Assembly (NCBI RefSeq): GCF_023897015.1
Contig: NZ_JAMHFY010000008.1
Coordinates: 1-64,000, forward strand
Source: Desulfosporosinus nitroreducens
GTDB lineage: Bacteria > Bacillota > Desulfitobacteriia > Desulfitobacteriales > Desulfitobacteriaceae
Direction: 5' to 3'
Length of the DNA: 64,000 nucleotides
In this document: piece by piece, positions 16,113-25,183 of the stretch
Layout of the letters: the number at the start of each line of letters is the position of its first letter
Numbering within the stretch: position 1 is the first letter of the stretch
The notes under the pieces: generated by a model
Told to the model about the DNA's origin: nothing
Seen by the model: only the letters and a program-made list of their open reading frames with translations
Database searches by the model: none
Position numbers and translations under genes: made by a program

Positions 16113-17536
16113 TCCTTGGGGTTCTTTTTTGGGCATTAGTTTGGACTAAGCCAATTCAAGCTCAGACTATCGAAGTGAGCCCAAATGGAGCGATTACCTC
16201 GATAAACGAAGCCATAGCCAAGGCTGAACCAGGTGATGAAATCACGGTTCAGCCTGGTGTTTATAAGGGCCAAGTACTGATCGATAAGAGTGTAAAGCTG
16301 ATTGGTTTAAACTATCCTAAAATCGAGGGAGGAAATATTGGGGATGCCATAACTATCAAAGCGGATAGTGTCACTGTTCAGGGTTTTGAGGTGAGGGGCA
16401 GTGGAAGGAGATTAGAGCACTCGGATGCTGGAATCAAGATTTATTCTAAAAAGAATATTATCAAAGATAACCATATCCTAGATAATTTGTTTGGACTATA
16501 CCTCAATAAAGCATCCCAAAACATTCTGGAAGGGAATCTTATTCAAGGGCTGCCCGTTCAGAAAAAGCTTGAAAAATCCCAAGCTGATGATAATCAATAC
16601 GCTGGATTGCATCCTGCCTTTGAAGGGGATGGCGGAGACGGAATTCATTTGTTTGCAGCCTCTGAGAATATGGTTATCAATAATACGATTAAGGATACGC
16701 GCGACGGGATCTACTTCAATTATGCCAGCGATAATCAACTGATTGGGAACCGGATTTCTAATGTCCGCTACGGAATTCACTATATGTACTCTGATAGTAA
16801 TACCTTTCAAGAGAATACTTTATTAAACAATGTCGCGGGTGCGGCCTTGATGTTTTCAAAAGATATAACCTTTACAGAAAATATTTTTGCTCATAGCCGA
16901 GGGCACCGATCATATGGACTCCTATTTGCAACCTGTGATGATAGCTTAGCCGAAGGAAATATTTTCATTGATAATACGCGTGGAGCCTTTTTTGATGTTT
17001 CCCTGCGCAATGAGTTTCGTAACAATCTAGTCGCGTCAAATGATGTCGGCATCGATCTTATCTCGAGTTCTACGGATAATCTTTTCGTGGGTAATAATTT
17101 GATTGACAACTTGCAACAAGTGGCGATGATTGCCGGTCAAGTTGGTGATGGAAACGCGTTTGCTAAAGATGGTCAAGGAAATTATTGGAATGATTATCGG
17201 GGCTTTGATTTAGACCGCAACGGGATTGGAGATATTCCTTACCTAAGCGGGGATCCCTTTACGTATTTGATGAAAAAGGCGCCTGCCGTGCGACTATTTC
17301 TCAATAGTCCAGCAGCCACCGCTCTAGAATTTTCAGAGAGAATGTTTCCGATTATCAATGTTCCGAAGGTAAAGGATTCGTACCCATATGTCGAACCTAT
17401 TAACTTGCAGCTTCCGAATCTAGCTGAGTTTTCGGTGCCAGCAAGTAGCAATAAAGTATTAGGTGGTTATTCGATGGCTATGCTGCTCGTTGCTGGGTTG
17501 ATATTTTATCGGGTTAGAAAACAAAGGGGGGTCTGA
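16067..17536 (+). CDS. nosD: Copper-site assembly protein NosD
   Basis: A 489-residue exported protein with an N-terminal signal (about 12-33), a long right-handed beta-helix made of PbH1 repeats (carbohydrate-binding/CASH fold, about 45-400) and a C-terminal membrane helix (about 465-483). NosD works with NosF and NosY to mature the CuZ centre of NosZ. Its start overlaps the preceding gene by 46 nt and its stop is 1 nt from nosL, so translation is probably coupled. Confidence 0.95.
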   Translation: MGKQRKRFQANYPGLILGVLFWALVWTKPIQAQTIEVSPNGAITSINEAIAKAEPGDEITVQPGVYKGQVLIDKSVKLIGLNYPKIEGGNIGDAITIKADSVTVQGFEVRGSGRRLEHSDAGIKIYSKKNIIKDNHILDNLFGLYLNKASQNILEGNLIQGLPVQKKLEKSQADDNQYAGLHPAFEGDGGDGIHLFAASENMVINNTIKDTRDGIYFNYASDNQLIGNRISNVRYGIHYMYSDSNTFQENTLLNNVAGAALMFSKDITFTENIFAHSRGHRSYGLLFATCDDSLAEGNIFIDNTRGAFFDVSLRNEFRNNLVASNDVGIDLISSSTDNLFVGNNLIDNLQQVAMIAGQVGDGNAFAKDGQGNYWNDYRGFDLDRNGIGDIPYLSGDPFTYLMKKAPAVRLFLNSPAATALEFSERMFPIINVPKVKDSYPYVEPINLQLPNLAEFSVPASSNKVLGGYSMAMLLVAGLIFYRVRKQRGV

Positions 17537-17537
17537 T

Positions 17538-18008
17538 ATGAGTCGAAAAATAGCAGCGATCATCTTTGTCTTAGCCATGAGTCTACTATTGATGGGATGT
17601 TCTAAGCAGGTGGATACATCTCCTCAGCTGATTGACTCGAGCCTTGATATTTGCCCGACTTGTAATATGAGCATTATCGACCTGCACTATGCTGCTGAAA
17701 TTGTTACTCAAGAAGGTCAGGCGGAGAAATTTGATGACATTGGTTGTTTGGTGCTATACCTCAAAAAGCACAGTCAAGAGCCAGCCTTAAAAGAGAGCGT
17801 GGTCTATGTCAAGGATTATAATACCATGGACTGGATTATTGCTTCCGAGGCCACGTATATTAAAGCGCATATTAATACTCCCATGAATTTTGGAATCGTG
17901 GGGTTTGGATCTCAAGAAGCAGCTCAATTGTTTGGGGGCGAGTTAGAAGACGCCACATTAATGAATTGGCAAGAAGTCTTATCAGCAAAGCAGACGGTGA
18001 GCTTTTAA
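17538..18008 (+). CDS. nosL: Copper chaperone lipoprotein NosL
   Basis: A 156-residue lipoprotein: signal with lipobox LMGC (Cys21) and the Cu(I)-binding motif CPTCNM (Cys39, Cys42, Met44), followed by the NosL/MerB-like fold with FDDIGCLVLY and VKDYNTMDWI. It delivers copper to apo-NosZ. It lies between nosD and nosY in the same operon. Confidence 0.93.
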   Translation: MSRKIAAIIFVLAMSLLLMGCSKQVDTSPQLIDSSLDICPTCNMSIIDLHYAAEIVTQEGQAEKFDDIGCLVLYLKKHSQEPALKESVVYVKDYNTMDWIIASEATYIKAHINTPMNFGIVGFGSQEAAQLFGGELEDATLMNWQEVLSAKQTVSF

Positions 18009-18066
18009 GAAATCTGCAGATAGGGACTAGTTTATATTGGCAACAGGCAAAAAGGGGGTGAAATGT

Positions 18067-18906
18067 ATGATGAGCGGAGCTAACGTAATGGTCATTGCTG
18101 AAAAAGAACTTCTGGAGTCCATGCGAAGTCGCTGGTTGGTTACCTTTACGATTATTTTCGGCTTATTAGCCTTGCTTATCTCGTTCTTTGGTCTATCTGG
18201 GATGGGGGTTGGGGGCTATCAAGGGTTTAATCGCGTTACAGCAAGCCTCTTGAATCTAGTGCTATATCTTCTGCCCTTGATCGCTTTAGTGATCGGCTCT
18301 TCGACAATCGCAGGCGAGAAAGAAGTGGGCTCACTTCACGTTCTCTTAACTCAGCCAGTTAGCAAAAGCGAAGTGATTATTGGTAAGTTCCTGGGACTAG
18401 CCTTGGCTTTAACGGCTTCCATCTTAGCAGGGTTCGGAAGTGCTGGGGTAGTTATTGCCTGGAAGACAGGGACCATAAATATTGTCGACTATTTGGTATT
18501 TGTGATTTTGTCGATTGTCTTAACGCTTGTTTTCTTGAGTATGTCCTTGCTGATATCGGTAGTTACTACTAGGCGTTCTCAAGCAGTAGCCTTAGCCATC
18601 TTTGTATGGTTTTTTACCATTTTAGTTTATGATTTTTTGGCCATTGGAATTGCCTCTTTGCAACAAGTTACGGTAGTCGTTCCCCTATTGCTAACCCTTC
18701 TTCTCCTGAACCCAGCCGATATGGTCAGAGTCTTGGTTATTTTGCAATTGGGTGGAGAAGAGACATTTGGTCCGACCCTGGCAGCTCTTACGCGAATGAT
18801 GGGGAGTGGTTCAGGTGAAGTATTACTGGGTGTGGTTCTTTTCCTGTGGCTCTTTGGACCTTTGGGTTTATCTGTTTGGATATTTAGCCGAAAACAAGAT
18901 TATTAG
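18067..18906 (+). CDS. nosY: ABC transporter permease NosY
   Basis: A 279-residue integral membrane protein with six helices of the ABC-2 class. ATG 18067 is preferred over TTG 18037 because AAAAGGGGGTGAA precedes it. The N-terminal amphipathic part (EKELLESMRSRWL) and the segment VIGSSTIAGEKEVGSLHVLL are typical of NosY. It forms a complex with NosF and NosD needed for CuZ assembly. Confidence 0.93.
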   Translation: MMSGANVMVIAEKELLESMRSRWLVTFTIIFGLLALLISFFGLSGMGVGGYQGFNRVTASLLNLVLYLLPLIALVIGSSTIAGEKEVGSLHVLLTQPVSKSEVIIGKFLGLALALTASILAGFGSAGVVIAWKTGTINIVDYLVFVILSIVLTLVFLSMSLLISVVTTRRSQAVALAIFVWFFTILVYDFLAIGIASLQQVTVVVPLLLTLLLLNPADMVRVLVILQLGGEETFGPTLAALTRMMGSGSGEVLLGVVLFLWLFGPLGLSVWIFSRKQDY

Positions 18907-18917
18907 GAGAGAATGCT

Positions 18918-19844
18918 ATGGGATATATATTAGAAGTAAATAATTTGGAAAAGAACTATGGAGATTTCGTCGCTGTCAATAAAATTAACATGCGAGTCAA
19001 TCAAGGCGAAGTATTCGCTCTACTTGGGCATAATGGAGCAGGTAAATCCACTCTGATCAAGATGATTCTAGGCTTGGTGAATCCTACGGCGGGTGAAATT
19101 CTAATTGATGGGCTTCAATACGGACCAAAAAGTAAAGACATTAAGAATCTTATTGGGTATCTGCCAGAAAGGATGAACTTTTATGATAATTTAAGCGCTT
19201 GGGAGACATTAACCTTTTATGCAAAGTTAAAAGGAGTTTCGTCTGCCCGTTGTAAAGAGGCTTTGGAACAGGTAGGACTCGCAGAGGTCAAACACAGGAG
19301 AGTCGGGGCGTTTTCTAAAGGGATGCAACAAAGGCTTGGCCTTGCCCAAGCCATTATTCACAGACCTAAATTGCTCGTCCTCGATGAACCGACAACGGGG
19401 CTAGACCCTATTGGAATCCTCGAATTAAAAGAGATGATACGAACTTGGAATAGGGAAGGAACAACGATTTTCTTTTCCTCCCATAATTTATCAGACGTTC
19501 AAGAGCTTGCCGAAAACATGGCGATAATGAACAGCGGTTCTATGGCTGCTGAAGGGTCTTTAGCAAAGCTTAAACATGATTACAAGTTAATGACGAGAAT
19601 CGAAGTGAGAGTTTCTACCGATCAGATAGCCATGATTTCTAGCCTGGAACAGGGTGCTAATACTATGGGGCAATTTGAGATCCAAGATAATACGCTGAGC
19701 TGTTATTGTGAATCGCAGGAGAAAATGGCGATACTGCAAAGCCTCCTTAAGGAGGGTGTTGAGATCGAAGATTTTACGGTTGAAGAACCAGGATTAGACC
19801 TTGTTTATCAGCAGGTCATGAAACAGCTGCACTTCTCTGGTTAA
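18918..19844 (+). CDS. nosF: ABC transporter ATPase NosF
   Basis: A 308-residue ATPase with Walker [10 protein letters not shown], signature [11 protein letters not shown], Walker [14 protein letters not shown] and H-loop SSHNL, plus a C-terminal domain of about 90 residues. It powers NosY/NosD. It is the last gene of the nos block; 19845-19975 holds no gene. Confidence 0.93.
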   Translation: MGYILEVNNLEKNYGDFVAVNKINMRVNQGEVFALLGHNGAGKSTLIKMILGLVNPTAGEILIDGLQYGPKSKDIKNLIGYLPERMNFYDNLSAWETLTFYAKLKGVSSARCKEALEQVGLAEVKHRRVGAFSKGMQQRLGLAQAIIHRPKLLVLDEPTTGLDPIGILELKEMIRTWNREGTTIFFSSHNLSDVQELAENMAIMNSGSMAAEGSLAKLKHDYKLMTRIEVRVSTDQIAMISSLEQGANTMGQFEIQDNTLSCYCESQEKMAILQSLLKEGVEIEDFTVEEPGLDLVYQQVMKQLHFSG

Positions 19845-19975
19845 CTATAGATAAGAATACCCTCAAGGTAGCGTAATAAGAATAATCCTGCGAAGTAGCG
19901 GAAACATAGGGCATAATACGAACTTGATTATAGAAAAAAATTGAGCATAAGTTTTAAGACAAAAATCAATAATGA

Positions 19976-20150
19976 TTAATGTAATGCTTTTAGCATTTCT
20001 TTGATTTCTGCTTTAGTGTTTTACGAGCTGCATTTTAATATGTTGCTGAACCAATTACTAAAGAGTTCTATGGAGGAAAACTGAAACAGTACCAACGACC
20101 TCCTCATACATATCCCTTAATCTCGCACAGCAAAAGCTGATTTCATCCAT
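19976..20150 (-). pseudogene. Decayed small gene, unidentified
   Basis: On the minus strand AAGGAGGTTTT precedes an ATG at 20150 and a frame beginning MDEISFCCARLRDMYEEVV; after a frame change near 20040 it continues as ELFSNWFSNILKCSS, a stop, then NTKAEIKEMLKALH and TAA. The ribosome site and helical ending look like a real gene that has collected a frameshift and a stop. No family recognised. Confidence 0.4.
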
Positions 20151-20211
20151 ACATAAAACCTCCTTAGCATGCCTATTTATCGAACACGTCAAAGTTTAAG
20201 AATAATGTGAA

Positions 20212-20437
20212 TCACAGCTTTTCTCTTAGTTTCATGATGCCTTTTAAAATTTCATCCCAATTTTGAGTTCTGTACCCATTTGGGCAGTCTACTGGCAATA
20301 CTTTGATTATGCCATCCCAATTCGTCTCGGACCTGTTCTATTAAAACTGCCTTCACAAAGCATTCAATGTACTCTAAATGGTCTGAAGAAGGGGTTCTTA
20401 TGGGTCTGTAATATCCAGTTTTATCCTTCTTCAGCAA
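20212..20437 (-). pseudogene. Frameshifted gene relic, unidentified
   Basis: The minus strand reads LKKDKTGYYRPIRTPSSDH... through EYIECFVKAVLIEQ, then after a frame change near 20330 continues as NWDGIIKVLPVDCPNGYRTQ, NWDEILKGIMKLREKL and a stop. The second part is compact and protein-like, so this is likely a broken gene. It overlaps repeat copy B and precedes another relic on the same strand. No family recognised. Confidence 0.45.
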
Positions 20438-20460
20438 GTGGTGAATGAAGGGGAATGAAA
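20385..20460. repeat. Dispersed 75-bp repeat, copy B
   Basis: Near-identical to 1621-1695. CTGAAGAAGG (20383-20392) pairs with CCTTCTTCAG (20425-20434). Like copy A it ends in a ribosome-site-like GAAGGGG; here it leads to ATG 20463, whose frame stops after 17 codons. Confidence 0.65.
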
Positions 20461-20570
20461 ATAATGACAGAGACGTTGAATAATAGGAAGCTGACTAACA
20501 TTATAATTAACCCCTGACCATAAGTTCCCTACTAACTTTCTGATAATCACTCTGCGATTATAATAATTAC

Positions 20571-21037
20571 TTATAATGATTTTCTGAATAAAACCCTGTC
20601 TTCCCCTGGACCATCATAATTAGCATTTATAGCTACACCACCTTCATTGCAGTTTCATCTTCAATACGAAATCCAATATGCATATGAAAAGCAATAGCAT
20701 TTTTATTGCGGGGAAGTAACAAGATATACTACATAACATCCTTTTTGTTTTACAACATCAAAGAATCTTTGGCACAATAGTCCGCCAAAACCTCGTTTCC
20801 TGAATTCCAGATGAACTCCGGTAAAATGAACATAAGCTTGGTTCGGATAGACCTGTGATATAAATCCGATTAAAAAGGCAATTAATTTATTGTCTTTTTC
20901 CATTATATAGCTTTTATATTAAAATGCTTAAAGAATAACCTCGGTAACATATCAGTCATATGGAGTTCACCCCACCAACCATTCGGCACAGAAATTATTG
21001 TGTTATAGTCGGATTCTTTAAGCATTCTTTTTGACAT
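20571..21037 (-). pseudogene. Broken GNAT-family acetyltransferase
   Basis: The minus strand starts at ATG 21037 after AAGGGGTG with MSKRMLKESDYNTIISVPNG and runs to FFKHFN, shifts frame near 20905 into MEKDNKLIAFLIGF...VHLEFRKRGFGGLLCQRFF (the acetyl-CoA-binding RxxGxG/A loop), then shifts again near 20705 to NKNAIAFHMHIGFRIEDE and ends with YDGPGEDRVLFRKSL and TAA. All parts of a GNAT fold are present in order; two frameshifts and a stop inactivate it. Confidence 0.8.
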
Positions 21038-21072
21038 TTAAACACCCCTTAAAAATCTTTGGAACTTTATTT

Positions 21073-21621
21073 TTAATTTAACCCTTTAATCCAATCATCT
21101 GTAGAAATCACCTTGGAGAACCGCATAGCTTGCGTAACAAGAATGGCGTTGTGAAGTTCCTTCGCTGTTATTTTTCCAGCATAATTTGATACATCCATAG
21201 TGCCGGTGGCATCTGACAAAAATTCAACTGAGAAACCGAGATGAACTGCCTGTCTTGCAGTCGTATCGCAGCACATCTGAGTCATGTATCCACAGATGAC
21301 AACTGTATCTATACCCATTTTCTTCAATAAATCCTCAAGTTCGGTATCTGTAAAGCTTCCTGGCAATTTTTTATCAATAATGCATAAATGTTCTTTTTTG
21401 AGGAGCTCCTCAAGAATATTCCATCCTCTACTGTTTTTAACAAAAGTAGTAGCATTCTTTTGCGGTGCTTCATGTCTGATTAGAATTACTTCTATTTTAC
21501 TTCGATCGGCTGCATCTATAGCTTTAAGGACATTAGCGAAACTACCTTCAGGATACGTAACCGGCATCTTTCCTGTAAAGTATTCATATTGTACATCAAC
21601 CACCATTAATGCTCTCTTCAT
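21073..21621 (-). CDS. Isochorismatase-like cysteine hydrolase
   Basis: A 182-residue cytoplasmic hydrolase of the isochorismatase/nicotinamidase superfamily. The catalytic triad is visible as Asp9 (VVDVQ), a Lys in IDKKLPGSF and Cys in the MCCDTTARQA segment, with the preceding cis-peptide region ICGYMTQ. Members hydrolyse amides or vinyl ethers; the substrate cannot be told. It is divergent from an Lrp-type regulator, which may control it. Confidence 0.88.
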   Translation of the reverse strand: MKRALMVVDVQYEYFTGKMPVTYPEGSFANVLKAIDAADRSKIEVILIRHEAPQKNATTFVKNSRGWNILEELLKKEHLCIIDKKLPGSFTDTELEDLLKKMGIDTVVICGYMTQMCCDTTARQAVHLGFSVEFLSDATGTMDVSNYAGKITAKELHNAILVTQAMRFSKVISTDDWIKGLN

Positions 21622-21763
21622 TTATAATTCCTCCAAACTTTTCCCTTAAATTTTTGTGTATTCCTGCAAAGTCCGTTGCTATAATTATTATACAGACTAA
21701 TGTAATTGTGCCGGGAAAGTATCGGACGTTTTTTGCTTTCTCCAGGAAAGGATTTAATGAGAA

Positions 21764-22177
21764 ATGCTTGATAATACTGATTTGAAGATTTTAAAACTAT
21801 TAAAATCAAACTGCAAAATGCAATTTAGAGACATTGGCGAAGTAGTTCATTTAACCGGACAAGCAGTTTCCAATAGAATTTCAAGAATGGAAAATTTAGG
21901 AGTAATAAAAGGTTATACCGTTTTGCTTGATGAAAAAATGCTTAATAAATCCTTAACCGCTTACATAACCATTTTTATGAAAACAACTAATCATGAAGTA
22001 TTTTGCGAATTTTTATCCAATAATGAATCAGTAATGGAAGCTAATCGGATCAGCGGAGAGGGATGTTATATGCTAAAAGTCCAAGTTAATTCCCAAGAGG
22101 ATTTAAATGATTTTTTAGATTCCGTTTTGAAATACGGAAATTACCGAGTTAATATTTCTATCGGAAAAATCAAATAG
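21764..22177 (+). CDS. Lrp/AsnC-family transcriptional regulator
   Basis: A 137-residue regulator: N-terminal winged HTH (LDNTDLKILKLLKSNCKMQFRDIG through AVSNRISRMENLGVIKGY) and a C-terminal RAM-like ligand-binding domain of about 75 residues. It is divergent from the isochorismatase-like gene and upstream of an EamA transporter, the usual layout for a local amino-acid-type regulator. ATG 21764 follows AGGAAAGGA. Confidence 0.9.
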   Translation: MLDNTDLKILKLLKSNCKMQFRDIGEVVHLTGQAVSNRISRMENLGVIKGYTVLLDEKMLNKSLTAYITIFMKTTNHEVFCEFLSNNESVMEANRISGEGCYMLKVQVNSQEDLNDFLDSVLKYGNYRVNISIGKIK

Positions 22178-22413
22178 GGGTTGGTGTTTTGCGAATTTTC
22201 ATTTTTGGCACGGGAATTTAATGAAAGTCTAAACAATATGATAATTAATTAACATGAATTGTTCTATGGGTACAATGAACTTGGAAGGTTCCCTTAATAG
22301 CAAATTAAAAAAAATAATTTTAAAAAAATATAATTTGGCTACACAATAGCAAGATGGCGTGTTAGATTAGTTATATTCGGTGAAGCAAAGGTTTCGAAAG
22401 GAAACAAGAATAA

Positions 22414-23304
22414 ATGATGAAATCGTATGTAAAATACATATTATCTCTGCTTATTTTTGGCTCAAATGGCATAGTAGCCAGTTATATTTTACTCAGCAGT
22501 TCTGAAATCGTATTATCAAGAACCATAATAGGTAGCTTGTTCTTGGGACTCGTTTTTATATTCGGAAGGAAAAGACCACAATTCCAGCAAATAAAAAAGC
22601 AATGGTTTTATCTGTTGGGTTCCGGTATTTCTATGGGGTTAAGTTGGATTTTTTTATTTGAGGCCTATCGGCTAACCAGTGTTAGTACTGCAACTCTTGT
22701 ATATTATTGCGGACCTGTTATTGTGATAGCAGTTGCGCCTTTCATATTTCATGAAAAAATGACAATAAACAAAATGATCGGTATTATCTTAGTTGCTGTG
22801 GGTATGGTGTTAGTAAACGGTTCGGATTTTTTAACAGATGGTATGTCTTGGGGACTTATGTGTGGAATAATTTCCGCATTGCTTTATGCCACAATGATAA
22901 TTTCGAATAAAAAAGTGGTAAGGCTTACTGGCCTAGAAATTACCCTGGTTCAACTTGTTACAGCCTGTGCTGTAGTAGCTGTTTACACCTTGCTGATGCA
23001 CAAAGGAACAATTTCAATATCTGGTACAAATATTATCCCAATTTTATTTCTCGGGGTGGTAAATACAGGGGTTGGATGTTATTTATATTTTTCTTCTATT
23101 AATGAACTTCCAGCGCAGTCAGTGGCTATATGTAGTTATATTGACCCTTTATCCGCTCTGGTTTTCTCGGCAATCATTCTTAACGAACATCTGAGTATGG
23201 TTCAAATCGTCGGTGCGTTTTTGATTTTTGGCGGTGCTGCATTTGGCGAATTATATCATTTTAGGAAAAATCAAATATTCAATGCAAATACCGGGATATT
23301 CTAG
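22414..23304 (+). CDS. EamA/DMT-superfamily transporter
   Basis: A 296-residue permease with ten membrane helices in two EamA repeats (about 8-130 and 145-280). Typical motifs are the conserved glycine and proline positions and LNEHLSMVQIVGAFLIFGG near the end. Such carriers export amino acids or other metabolites. The Lrp regulator lies upstream on the same strand with a 236-nt AT-rich gap, so regulation by it is plausible. Confidence 0.9.
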   Translation: MMKSYVKYILSLLIFGSNGIVASYILLSSSEIVLSRTIIGSLFLGLVFIFGRKRPQFQQIKKQWFYLLGSGISMGLSWIFLFEAYRLTSVSTATLVYYCGPVIVIAVAPFIFHEKMTINKMIGIILVAVGMVLVNGSDFLTDGMSWGLMCGIISALLYATMIISNKKVVRLTGLEITLVQLVTACAVVAVYTLLMHKGTISISGTNIIPILFLGVVNTGVGCYLYFSSINELPAQSVAICSYIDPLSALVFSAIILNEHLSMVQIVGAFLIFGGAAFGELYHFRKNQIFNANTGIF

Positions 23305-23371
23305 GAATTTCCTTCGGAGATAGAATATTACGAGCATTATCTTTAAATAAGCTTTACCGGAGGGATAAGTT

Positions 23372-23545
23372 ATGGATGCAAATCAAATAGTAAATCAATA
23401 CGCAGTGGGATGGGGTACGTTGTCATTAATAAACGCTGGAATAGCACAGGGCAAAAATAGATCAGGCTTTAATTGGTTTTTATTAACGCTATTTTTAGGG
23501 CCATTAGCTACATTAATTTTGGTCTTTTCTAATAAAATAGAGTGA
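23372..23545 (+). CDS. Small membrane protein, 57 residues
   Basis: ATG 23372 follows CCGGAGGG. The peptide has a soluble start (MDANQIVNQYAVGWGTLSLI), a Gly/Lys turn (GKNRSGFNWF) and one strong membrane helix (LLTLFLGPLATLILVF). The 'RSGFxWFLLxLxxGP' pattern recurs in small Firmicute membrane proteins of unknown role. Confidence 0.6.
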   Translation: MDANQIVNQYAVGWGTLSLINAGIAQGKNRSGFNWFLLTLFLGPLATLILVFSNKIE

Positions 23546-23614
23546 ATATTATTTGCTATGGCACATTCTTATTTAAGCATAGGATATTCCGGCAACTGAG
23601 CTAAGGAGACCGGG

Positions 23615-23650
23615 CAGACTACTGACAAATATGACTTTGTCAGCAGTCTG
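23615..23650. terminator. Strong hairpin
   Basis: CAGACTACTGACAAA pairs with TTTGTCAGCAGTCTG, interrupted by one mismatch, around a short loop. No clear T run follows on either side. It separates the small membrane protein from the convergent DUF2922 gene. Confidence 0.5.
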
Positions 23651-23700
23651 TTCATTGGTTCAGCCGGGGGTTGAATTAACGCTGTCTTAAAAGCTGCCGC

Positions 23701-23937
23701 TTAAGCTTGCGGGTCAAAAAGGTCGTTTGTTGTGGTATCTATAACCTTAATGTCCCGTATTCCGGTCAGCGCGCCGCTGGACGTAAGGAATAGATCACTG
23801 GCAATAATCGAGTCCATCACAGCCATAACCTCTGCCTGCTGCAGGTCTTGCTTCGGATTGGGGATTGTAATCGCAAACGTTTTGCTGCCGGCTGTTGTGA
23901 AAGTTAACCTTAACACACTACTTGTTATGAGGGCCAT
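23701..23937 (-). CDS. DUF2922 family protein
   Basis: A 78-residue protein with the family pattern LRLTFTTAGSKTFAITIPNPK and an acidic ending (IKVIDTTTNDLFDPQA). DUF2922 proteins occur widely in spore-forming Firmicutes, nearly always next to a DUF1659 gene, as here. Their function is unknown. Confidence 0.85.
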   Translation of the reverse strand: MALITSSVLRLTFTTAGSKTFAITIPNPKQDLQQAEVMAVMDSIIASDLFLTSSGALTGIRDIKVIDTTTNDLFDPQA

Positions 23938-23972
23938 GCCTTCCCCTCCTTTCCATCAGATTTTTCGGCCGG

Positions 23973-24206
23973 TTATTCATCGACCAGCTCAAAGTTTTTC
24001 CTATAGAGTACGTCGATCACCGGATGCACCGCTAGACCGAATAAAGCGTGCGCCGCCTCATAAACAGCCTGTTCCGCGGCGTCGGATCTCACATCACTCA
24101 GGCTTTTCTGCCTGAGTATCGGGCCGCCGGCGGGGGTGAGCCCGGTCTGGTATACGACAACCAGCGTCGAATTTAAAGGCATCCCTACTACCGCCATCTT
24201 TTTCAC
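23973..24206 (-). CDS. DUF1659 family protein
   Basis: A 77-residue protein with LNSTLVVVYQTG and RQKSLSDVRSDA, matching the DUF1659 layout, starting at GTG 24206 after GGAAAGGA on the minus strand. It precedes DUF2922 by 35 nt and the two form an operon. Function unknown. Confidence 0.85.
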   Translation of the reverse strand: MKKMAVVGMPLNSTLVVVYQTGLTPAGGPILRQKSLSDVRSDAAEQAVYEAAHALFGLAVHPVIDVLYRKNFELVDE

Positions 24207-24222
24207 ATCCTTTCCTCTGCAT

Positions 24223-24357
24223 GGACAAGTCGCTTGAATTTCGGCTTGTCCGTATAGCCTATGATTTTGCTTGTCCGAAGGTTATTATTTGTGGACCGTT
24301 TTTTTAAATTTTATTAGCTTGTCCCAAATACGACAACGTTTTCGCATTTGGGACAAG
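24223..24357. repeat. Array of five GGACAAG/CTTGTCC heptamers
   Basis: The heptamer occurs at 24223-24229 (GGACAAG), 24245-24251, 24270-24276 and 24318-24324 (CTTGTCC), and 24351-24357 (GGACAAG). The last two are the ends of a perfect 13-bp inverted repeat (24317-24329 with 24346-24358). They occupy the divergent gap between DUF1659 and the DUF3102 gene and look like protein-binding sites. Confidence 0.6.
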
Positions 24358-24436
24358 CCGTTTATAGGAGGCTGTCACGCTTTTCAAGCTAATCCCATAT
24401 GATGTGAATAAAGTACAAGAAGGGATTGGCATAATC

Positions 24437-25183
24437 ATGAACGTTTTGATAACAGAACGCACGCCGCTCGTCATCGCGGCTGAAATTAATATGATTAAAG
24501 AGCAGACCGAAAAAGTAGTACTTAACAACGCCGTCGAGGTTGGGCGGCGGCTGAAGGAGGCCAAAGAGATGCTTCAGCATGGGGAATGGCTGAAGTGGCT
24601 GGAGGAGTCGGTGAGTTACACGGAGAGAACTGCTCAAAGATTTCTGCTCGTCTTTGATGCGTACGGGGACAAACAGCCTGTTGCCCTCAACGCCGGCGCT
24701 CAAACGCAGCGACTGCCGAACATGAGCTATTCTCAGGCGCTCATCCTTCTCGGGGTTCCGGAAGAAGAACGGGAGCAGTTCATCGCTGAGATGGATATTG
24801 AAAACATGTCCGTTCGGGAACTCCAGAAGGCAGTGAAGGCTCGGGAACAAGCTCTTCAGGATCGGGAACAGGCATTTCAGGATCGGGACCGGGCCCTTCA
24901 GGAAAAAGCCGATCTCCAGAAGGTTCTGGACGGTGAAAAGGCCATAAACACTCAGCTGACTAAGGAGCGCGACAACCTGAAGACGAAGGCGGGCGATCTG
25001 CAGAAGTCCAACCGGGCACTTGAGCAGGGTGTCGAGAAAAAGCAATTGGAGTATGACAAGCTCAAAGAAAAGGCAGGTTACAAGAGCATCCAAAGGATGA
25101 ATGATAATCTTACTGCCGCGTATAACAAGGTGGCCGCCAATAAAATCGCTTTTTTATACGAGAACCTGGACAAAGCATTTTAG
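24437..25183 (+). CDS. DUF3102 coiled-coil protein, ends at in-frame TAG
   Basis: A 248-residue protein. ATG 24437 follows AGAAGGG; the upstream GTG 24404 has no ribosome site. Residues 1-110 are the DUF3102 domain (EVGRRLKEAKEMLQHGEWLKWL...YTERTAQRFL), found on plasmids and mobile DNA next to ParB/KfrA-type proteins; residues 125-220 are a charged coiled coil with tandem heptads (REQALQDREQAFQDRDRALQ). The frame ends in TAG at 25181 but is open for 39 further codons to TAA 25303. A divergent array of heptamers lies upstream and may be its operator. A DNA-binding role is inferred. Confidence 0.8.
   Translation: MNVLITERTPLVIAAEINMIKEQTEKVVLNNAVEVGRRLKEAKEMLQHGEWLKWLEESVSYTERTAQRFLLVFDAYGDKQPVALNAGAQTQRLPNMSYSQALILLGVPEEEREQFIAEMDIENMSVRELQKAVKAREQALQDREQAFQDRDRALQEKADLQKVLDGEKAINTQLTKERDNLKTKAGDLQKSNRALEQGVEKKQLEYDKLKEKAGYKSIQRMNDNLTAAYNKVAANKIAFLYENLDKAF

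Noticed and set aside
24389-25093. A 234-codon minus-strand frame opposite the DUF3102 gene
   Set aside because: It is the Leu/Phe-rich mirror of the coiled-coil gene, without ribosome site or domain.
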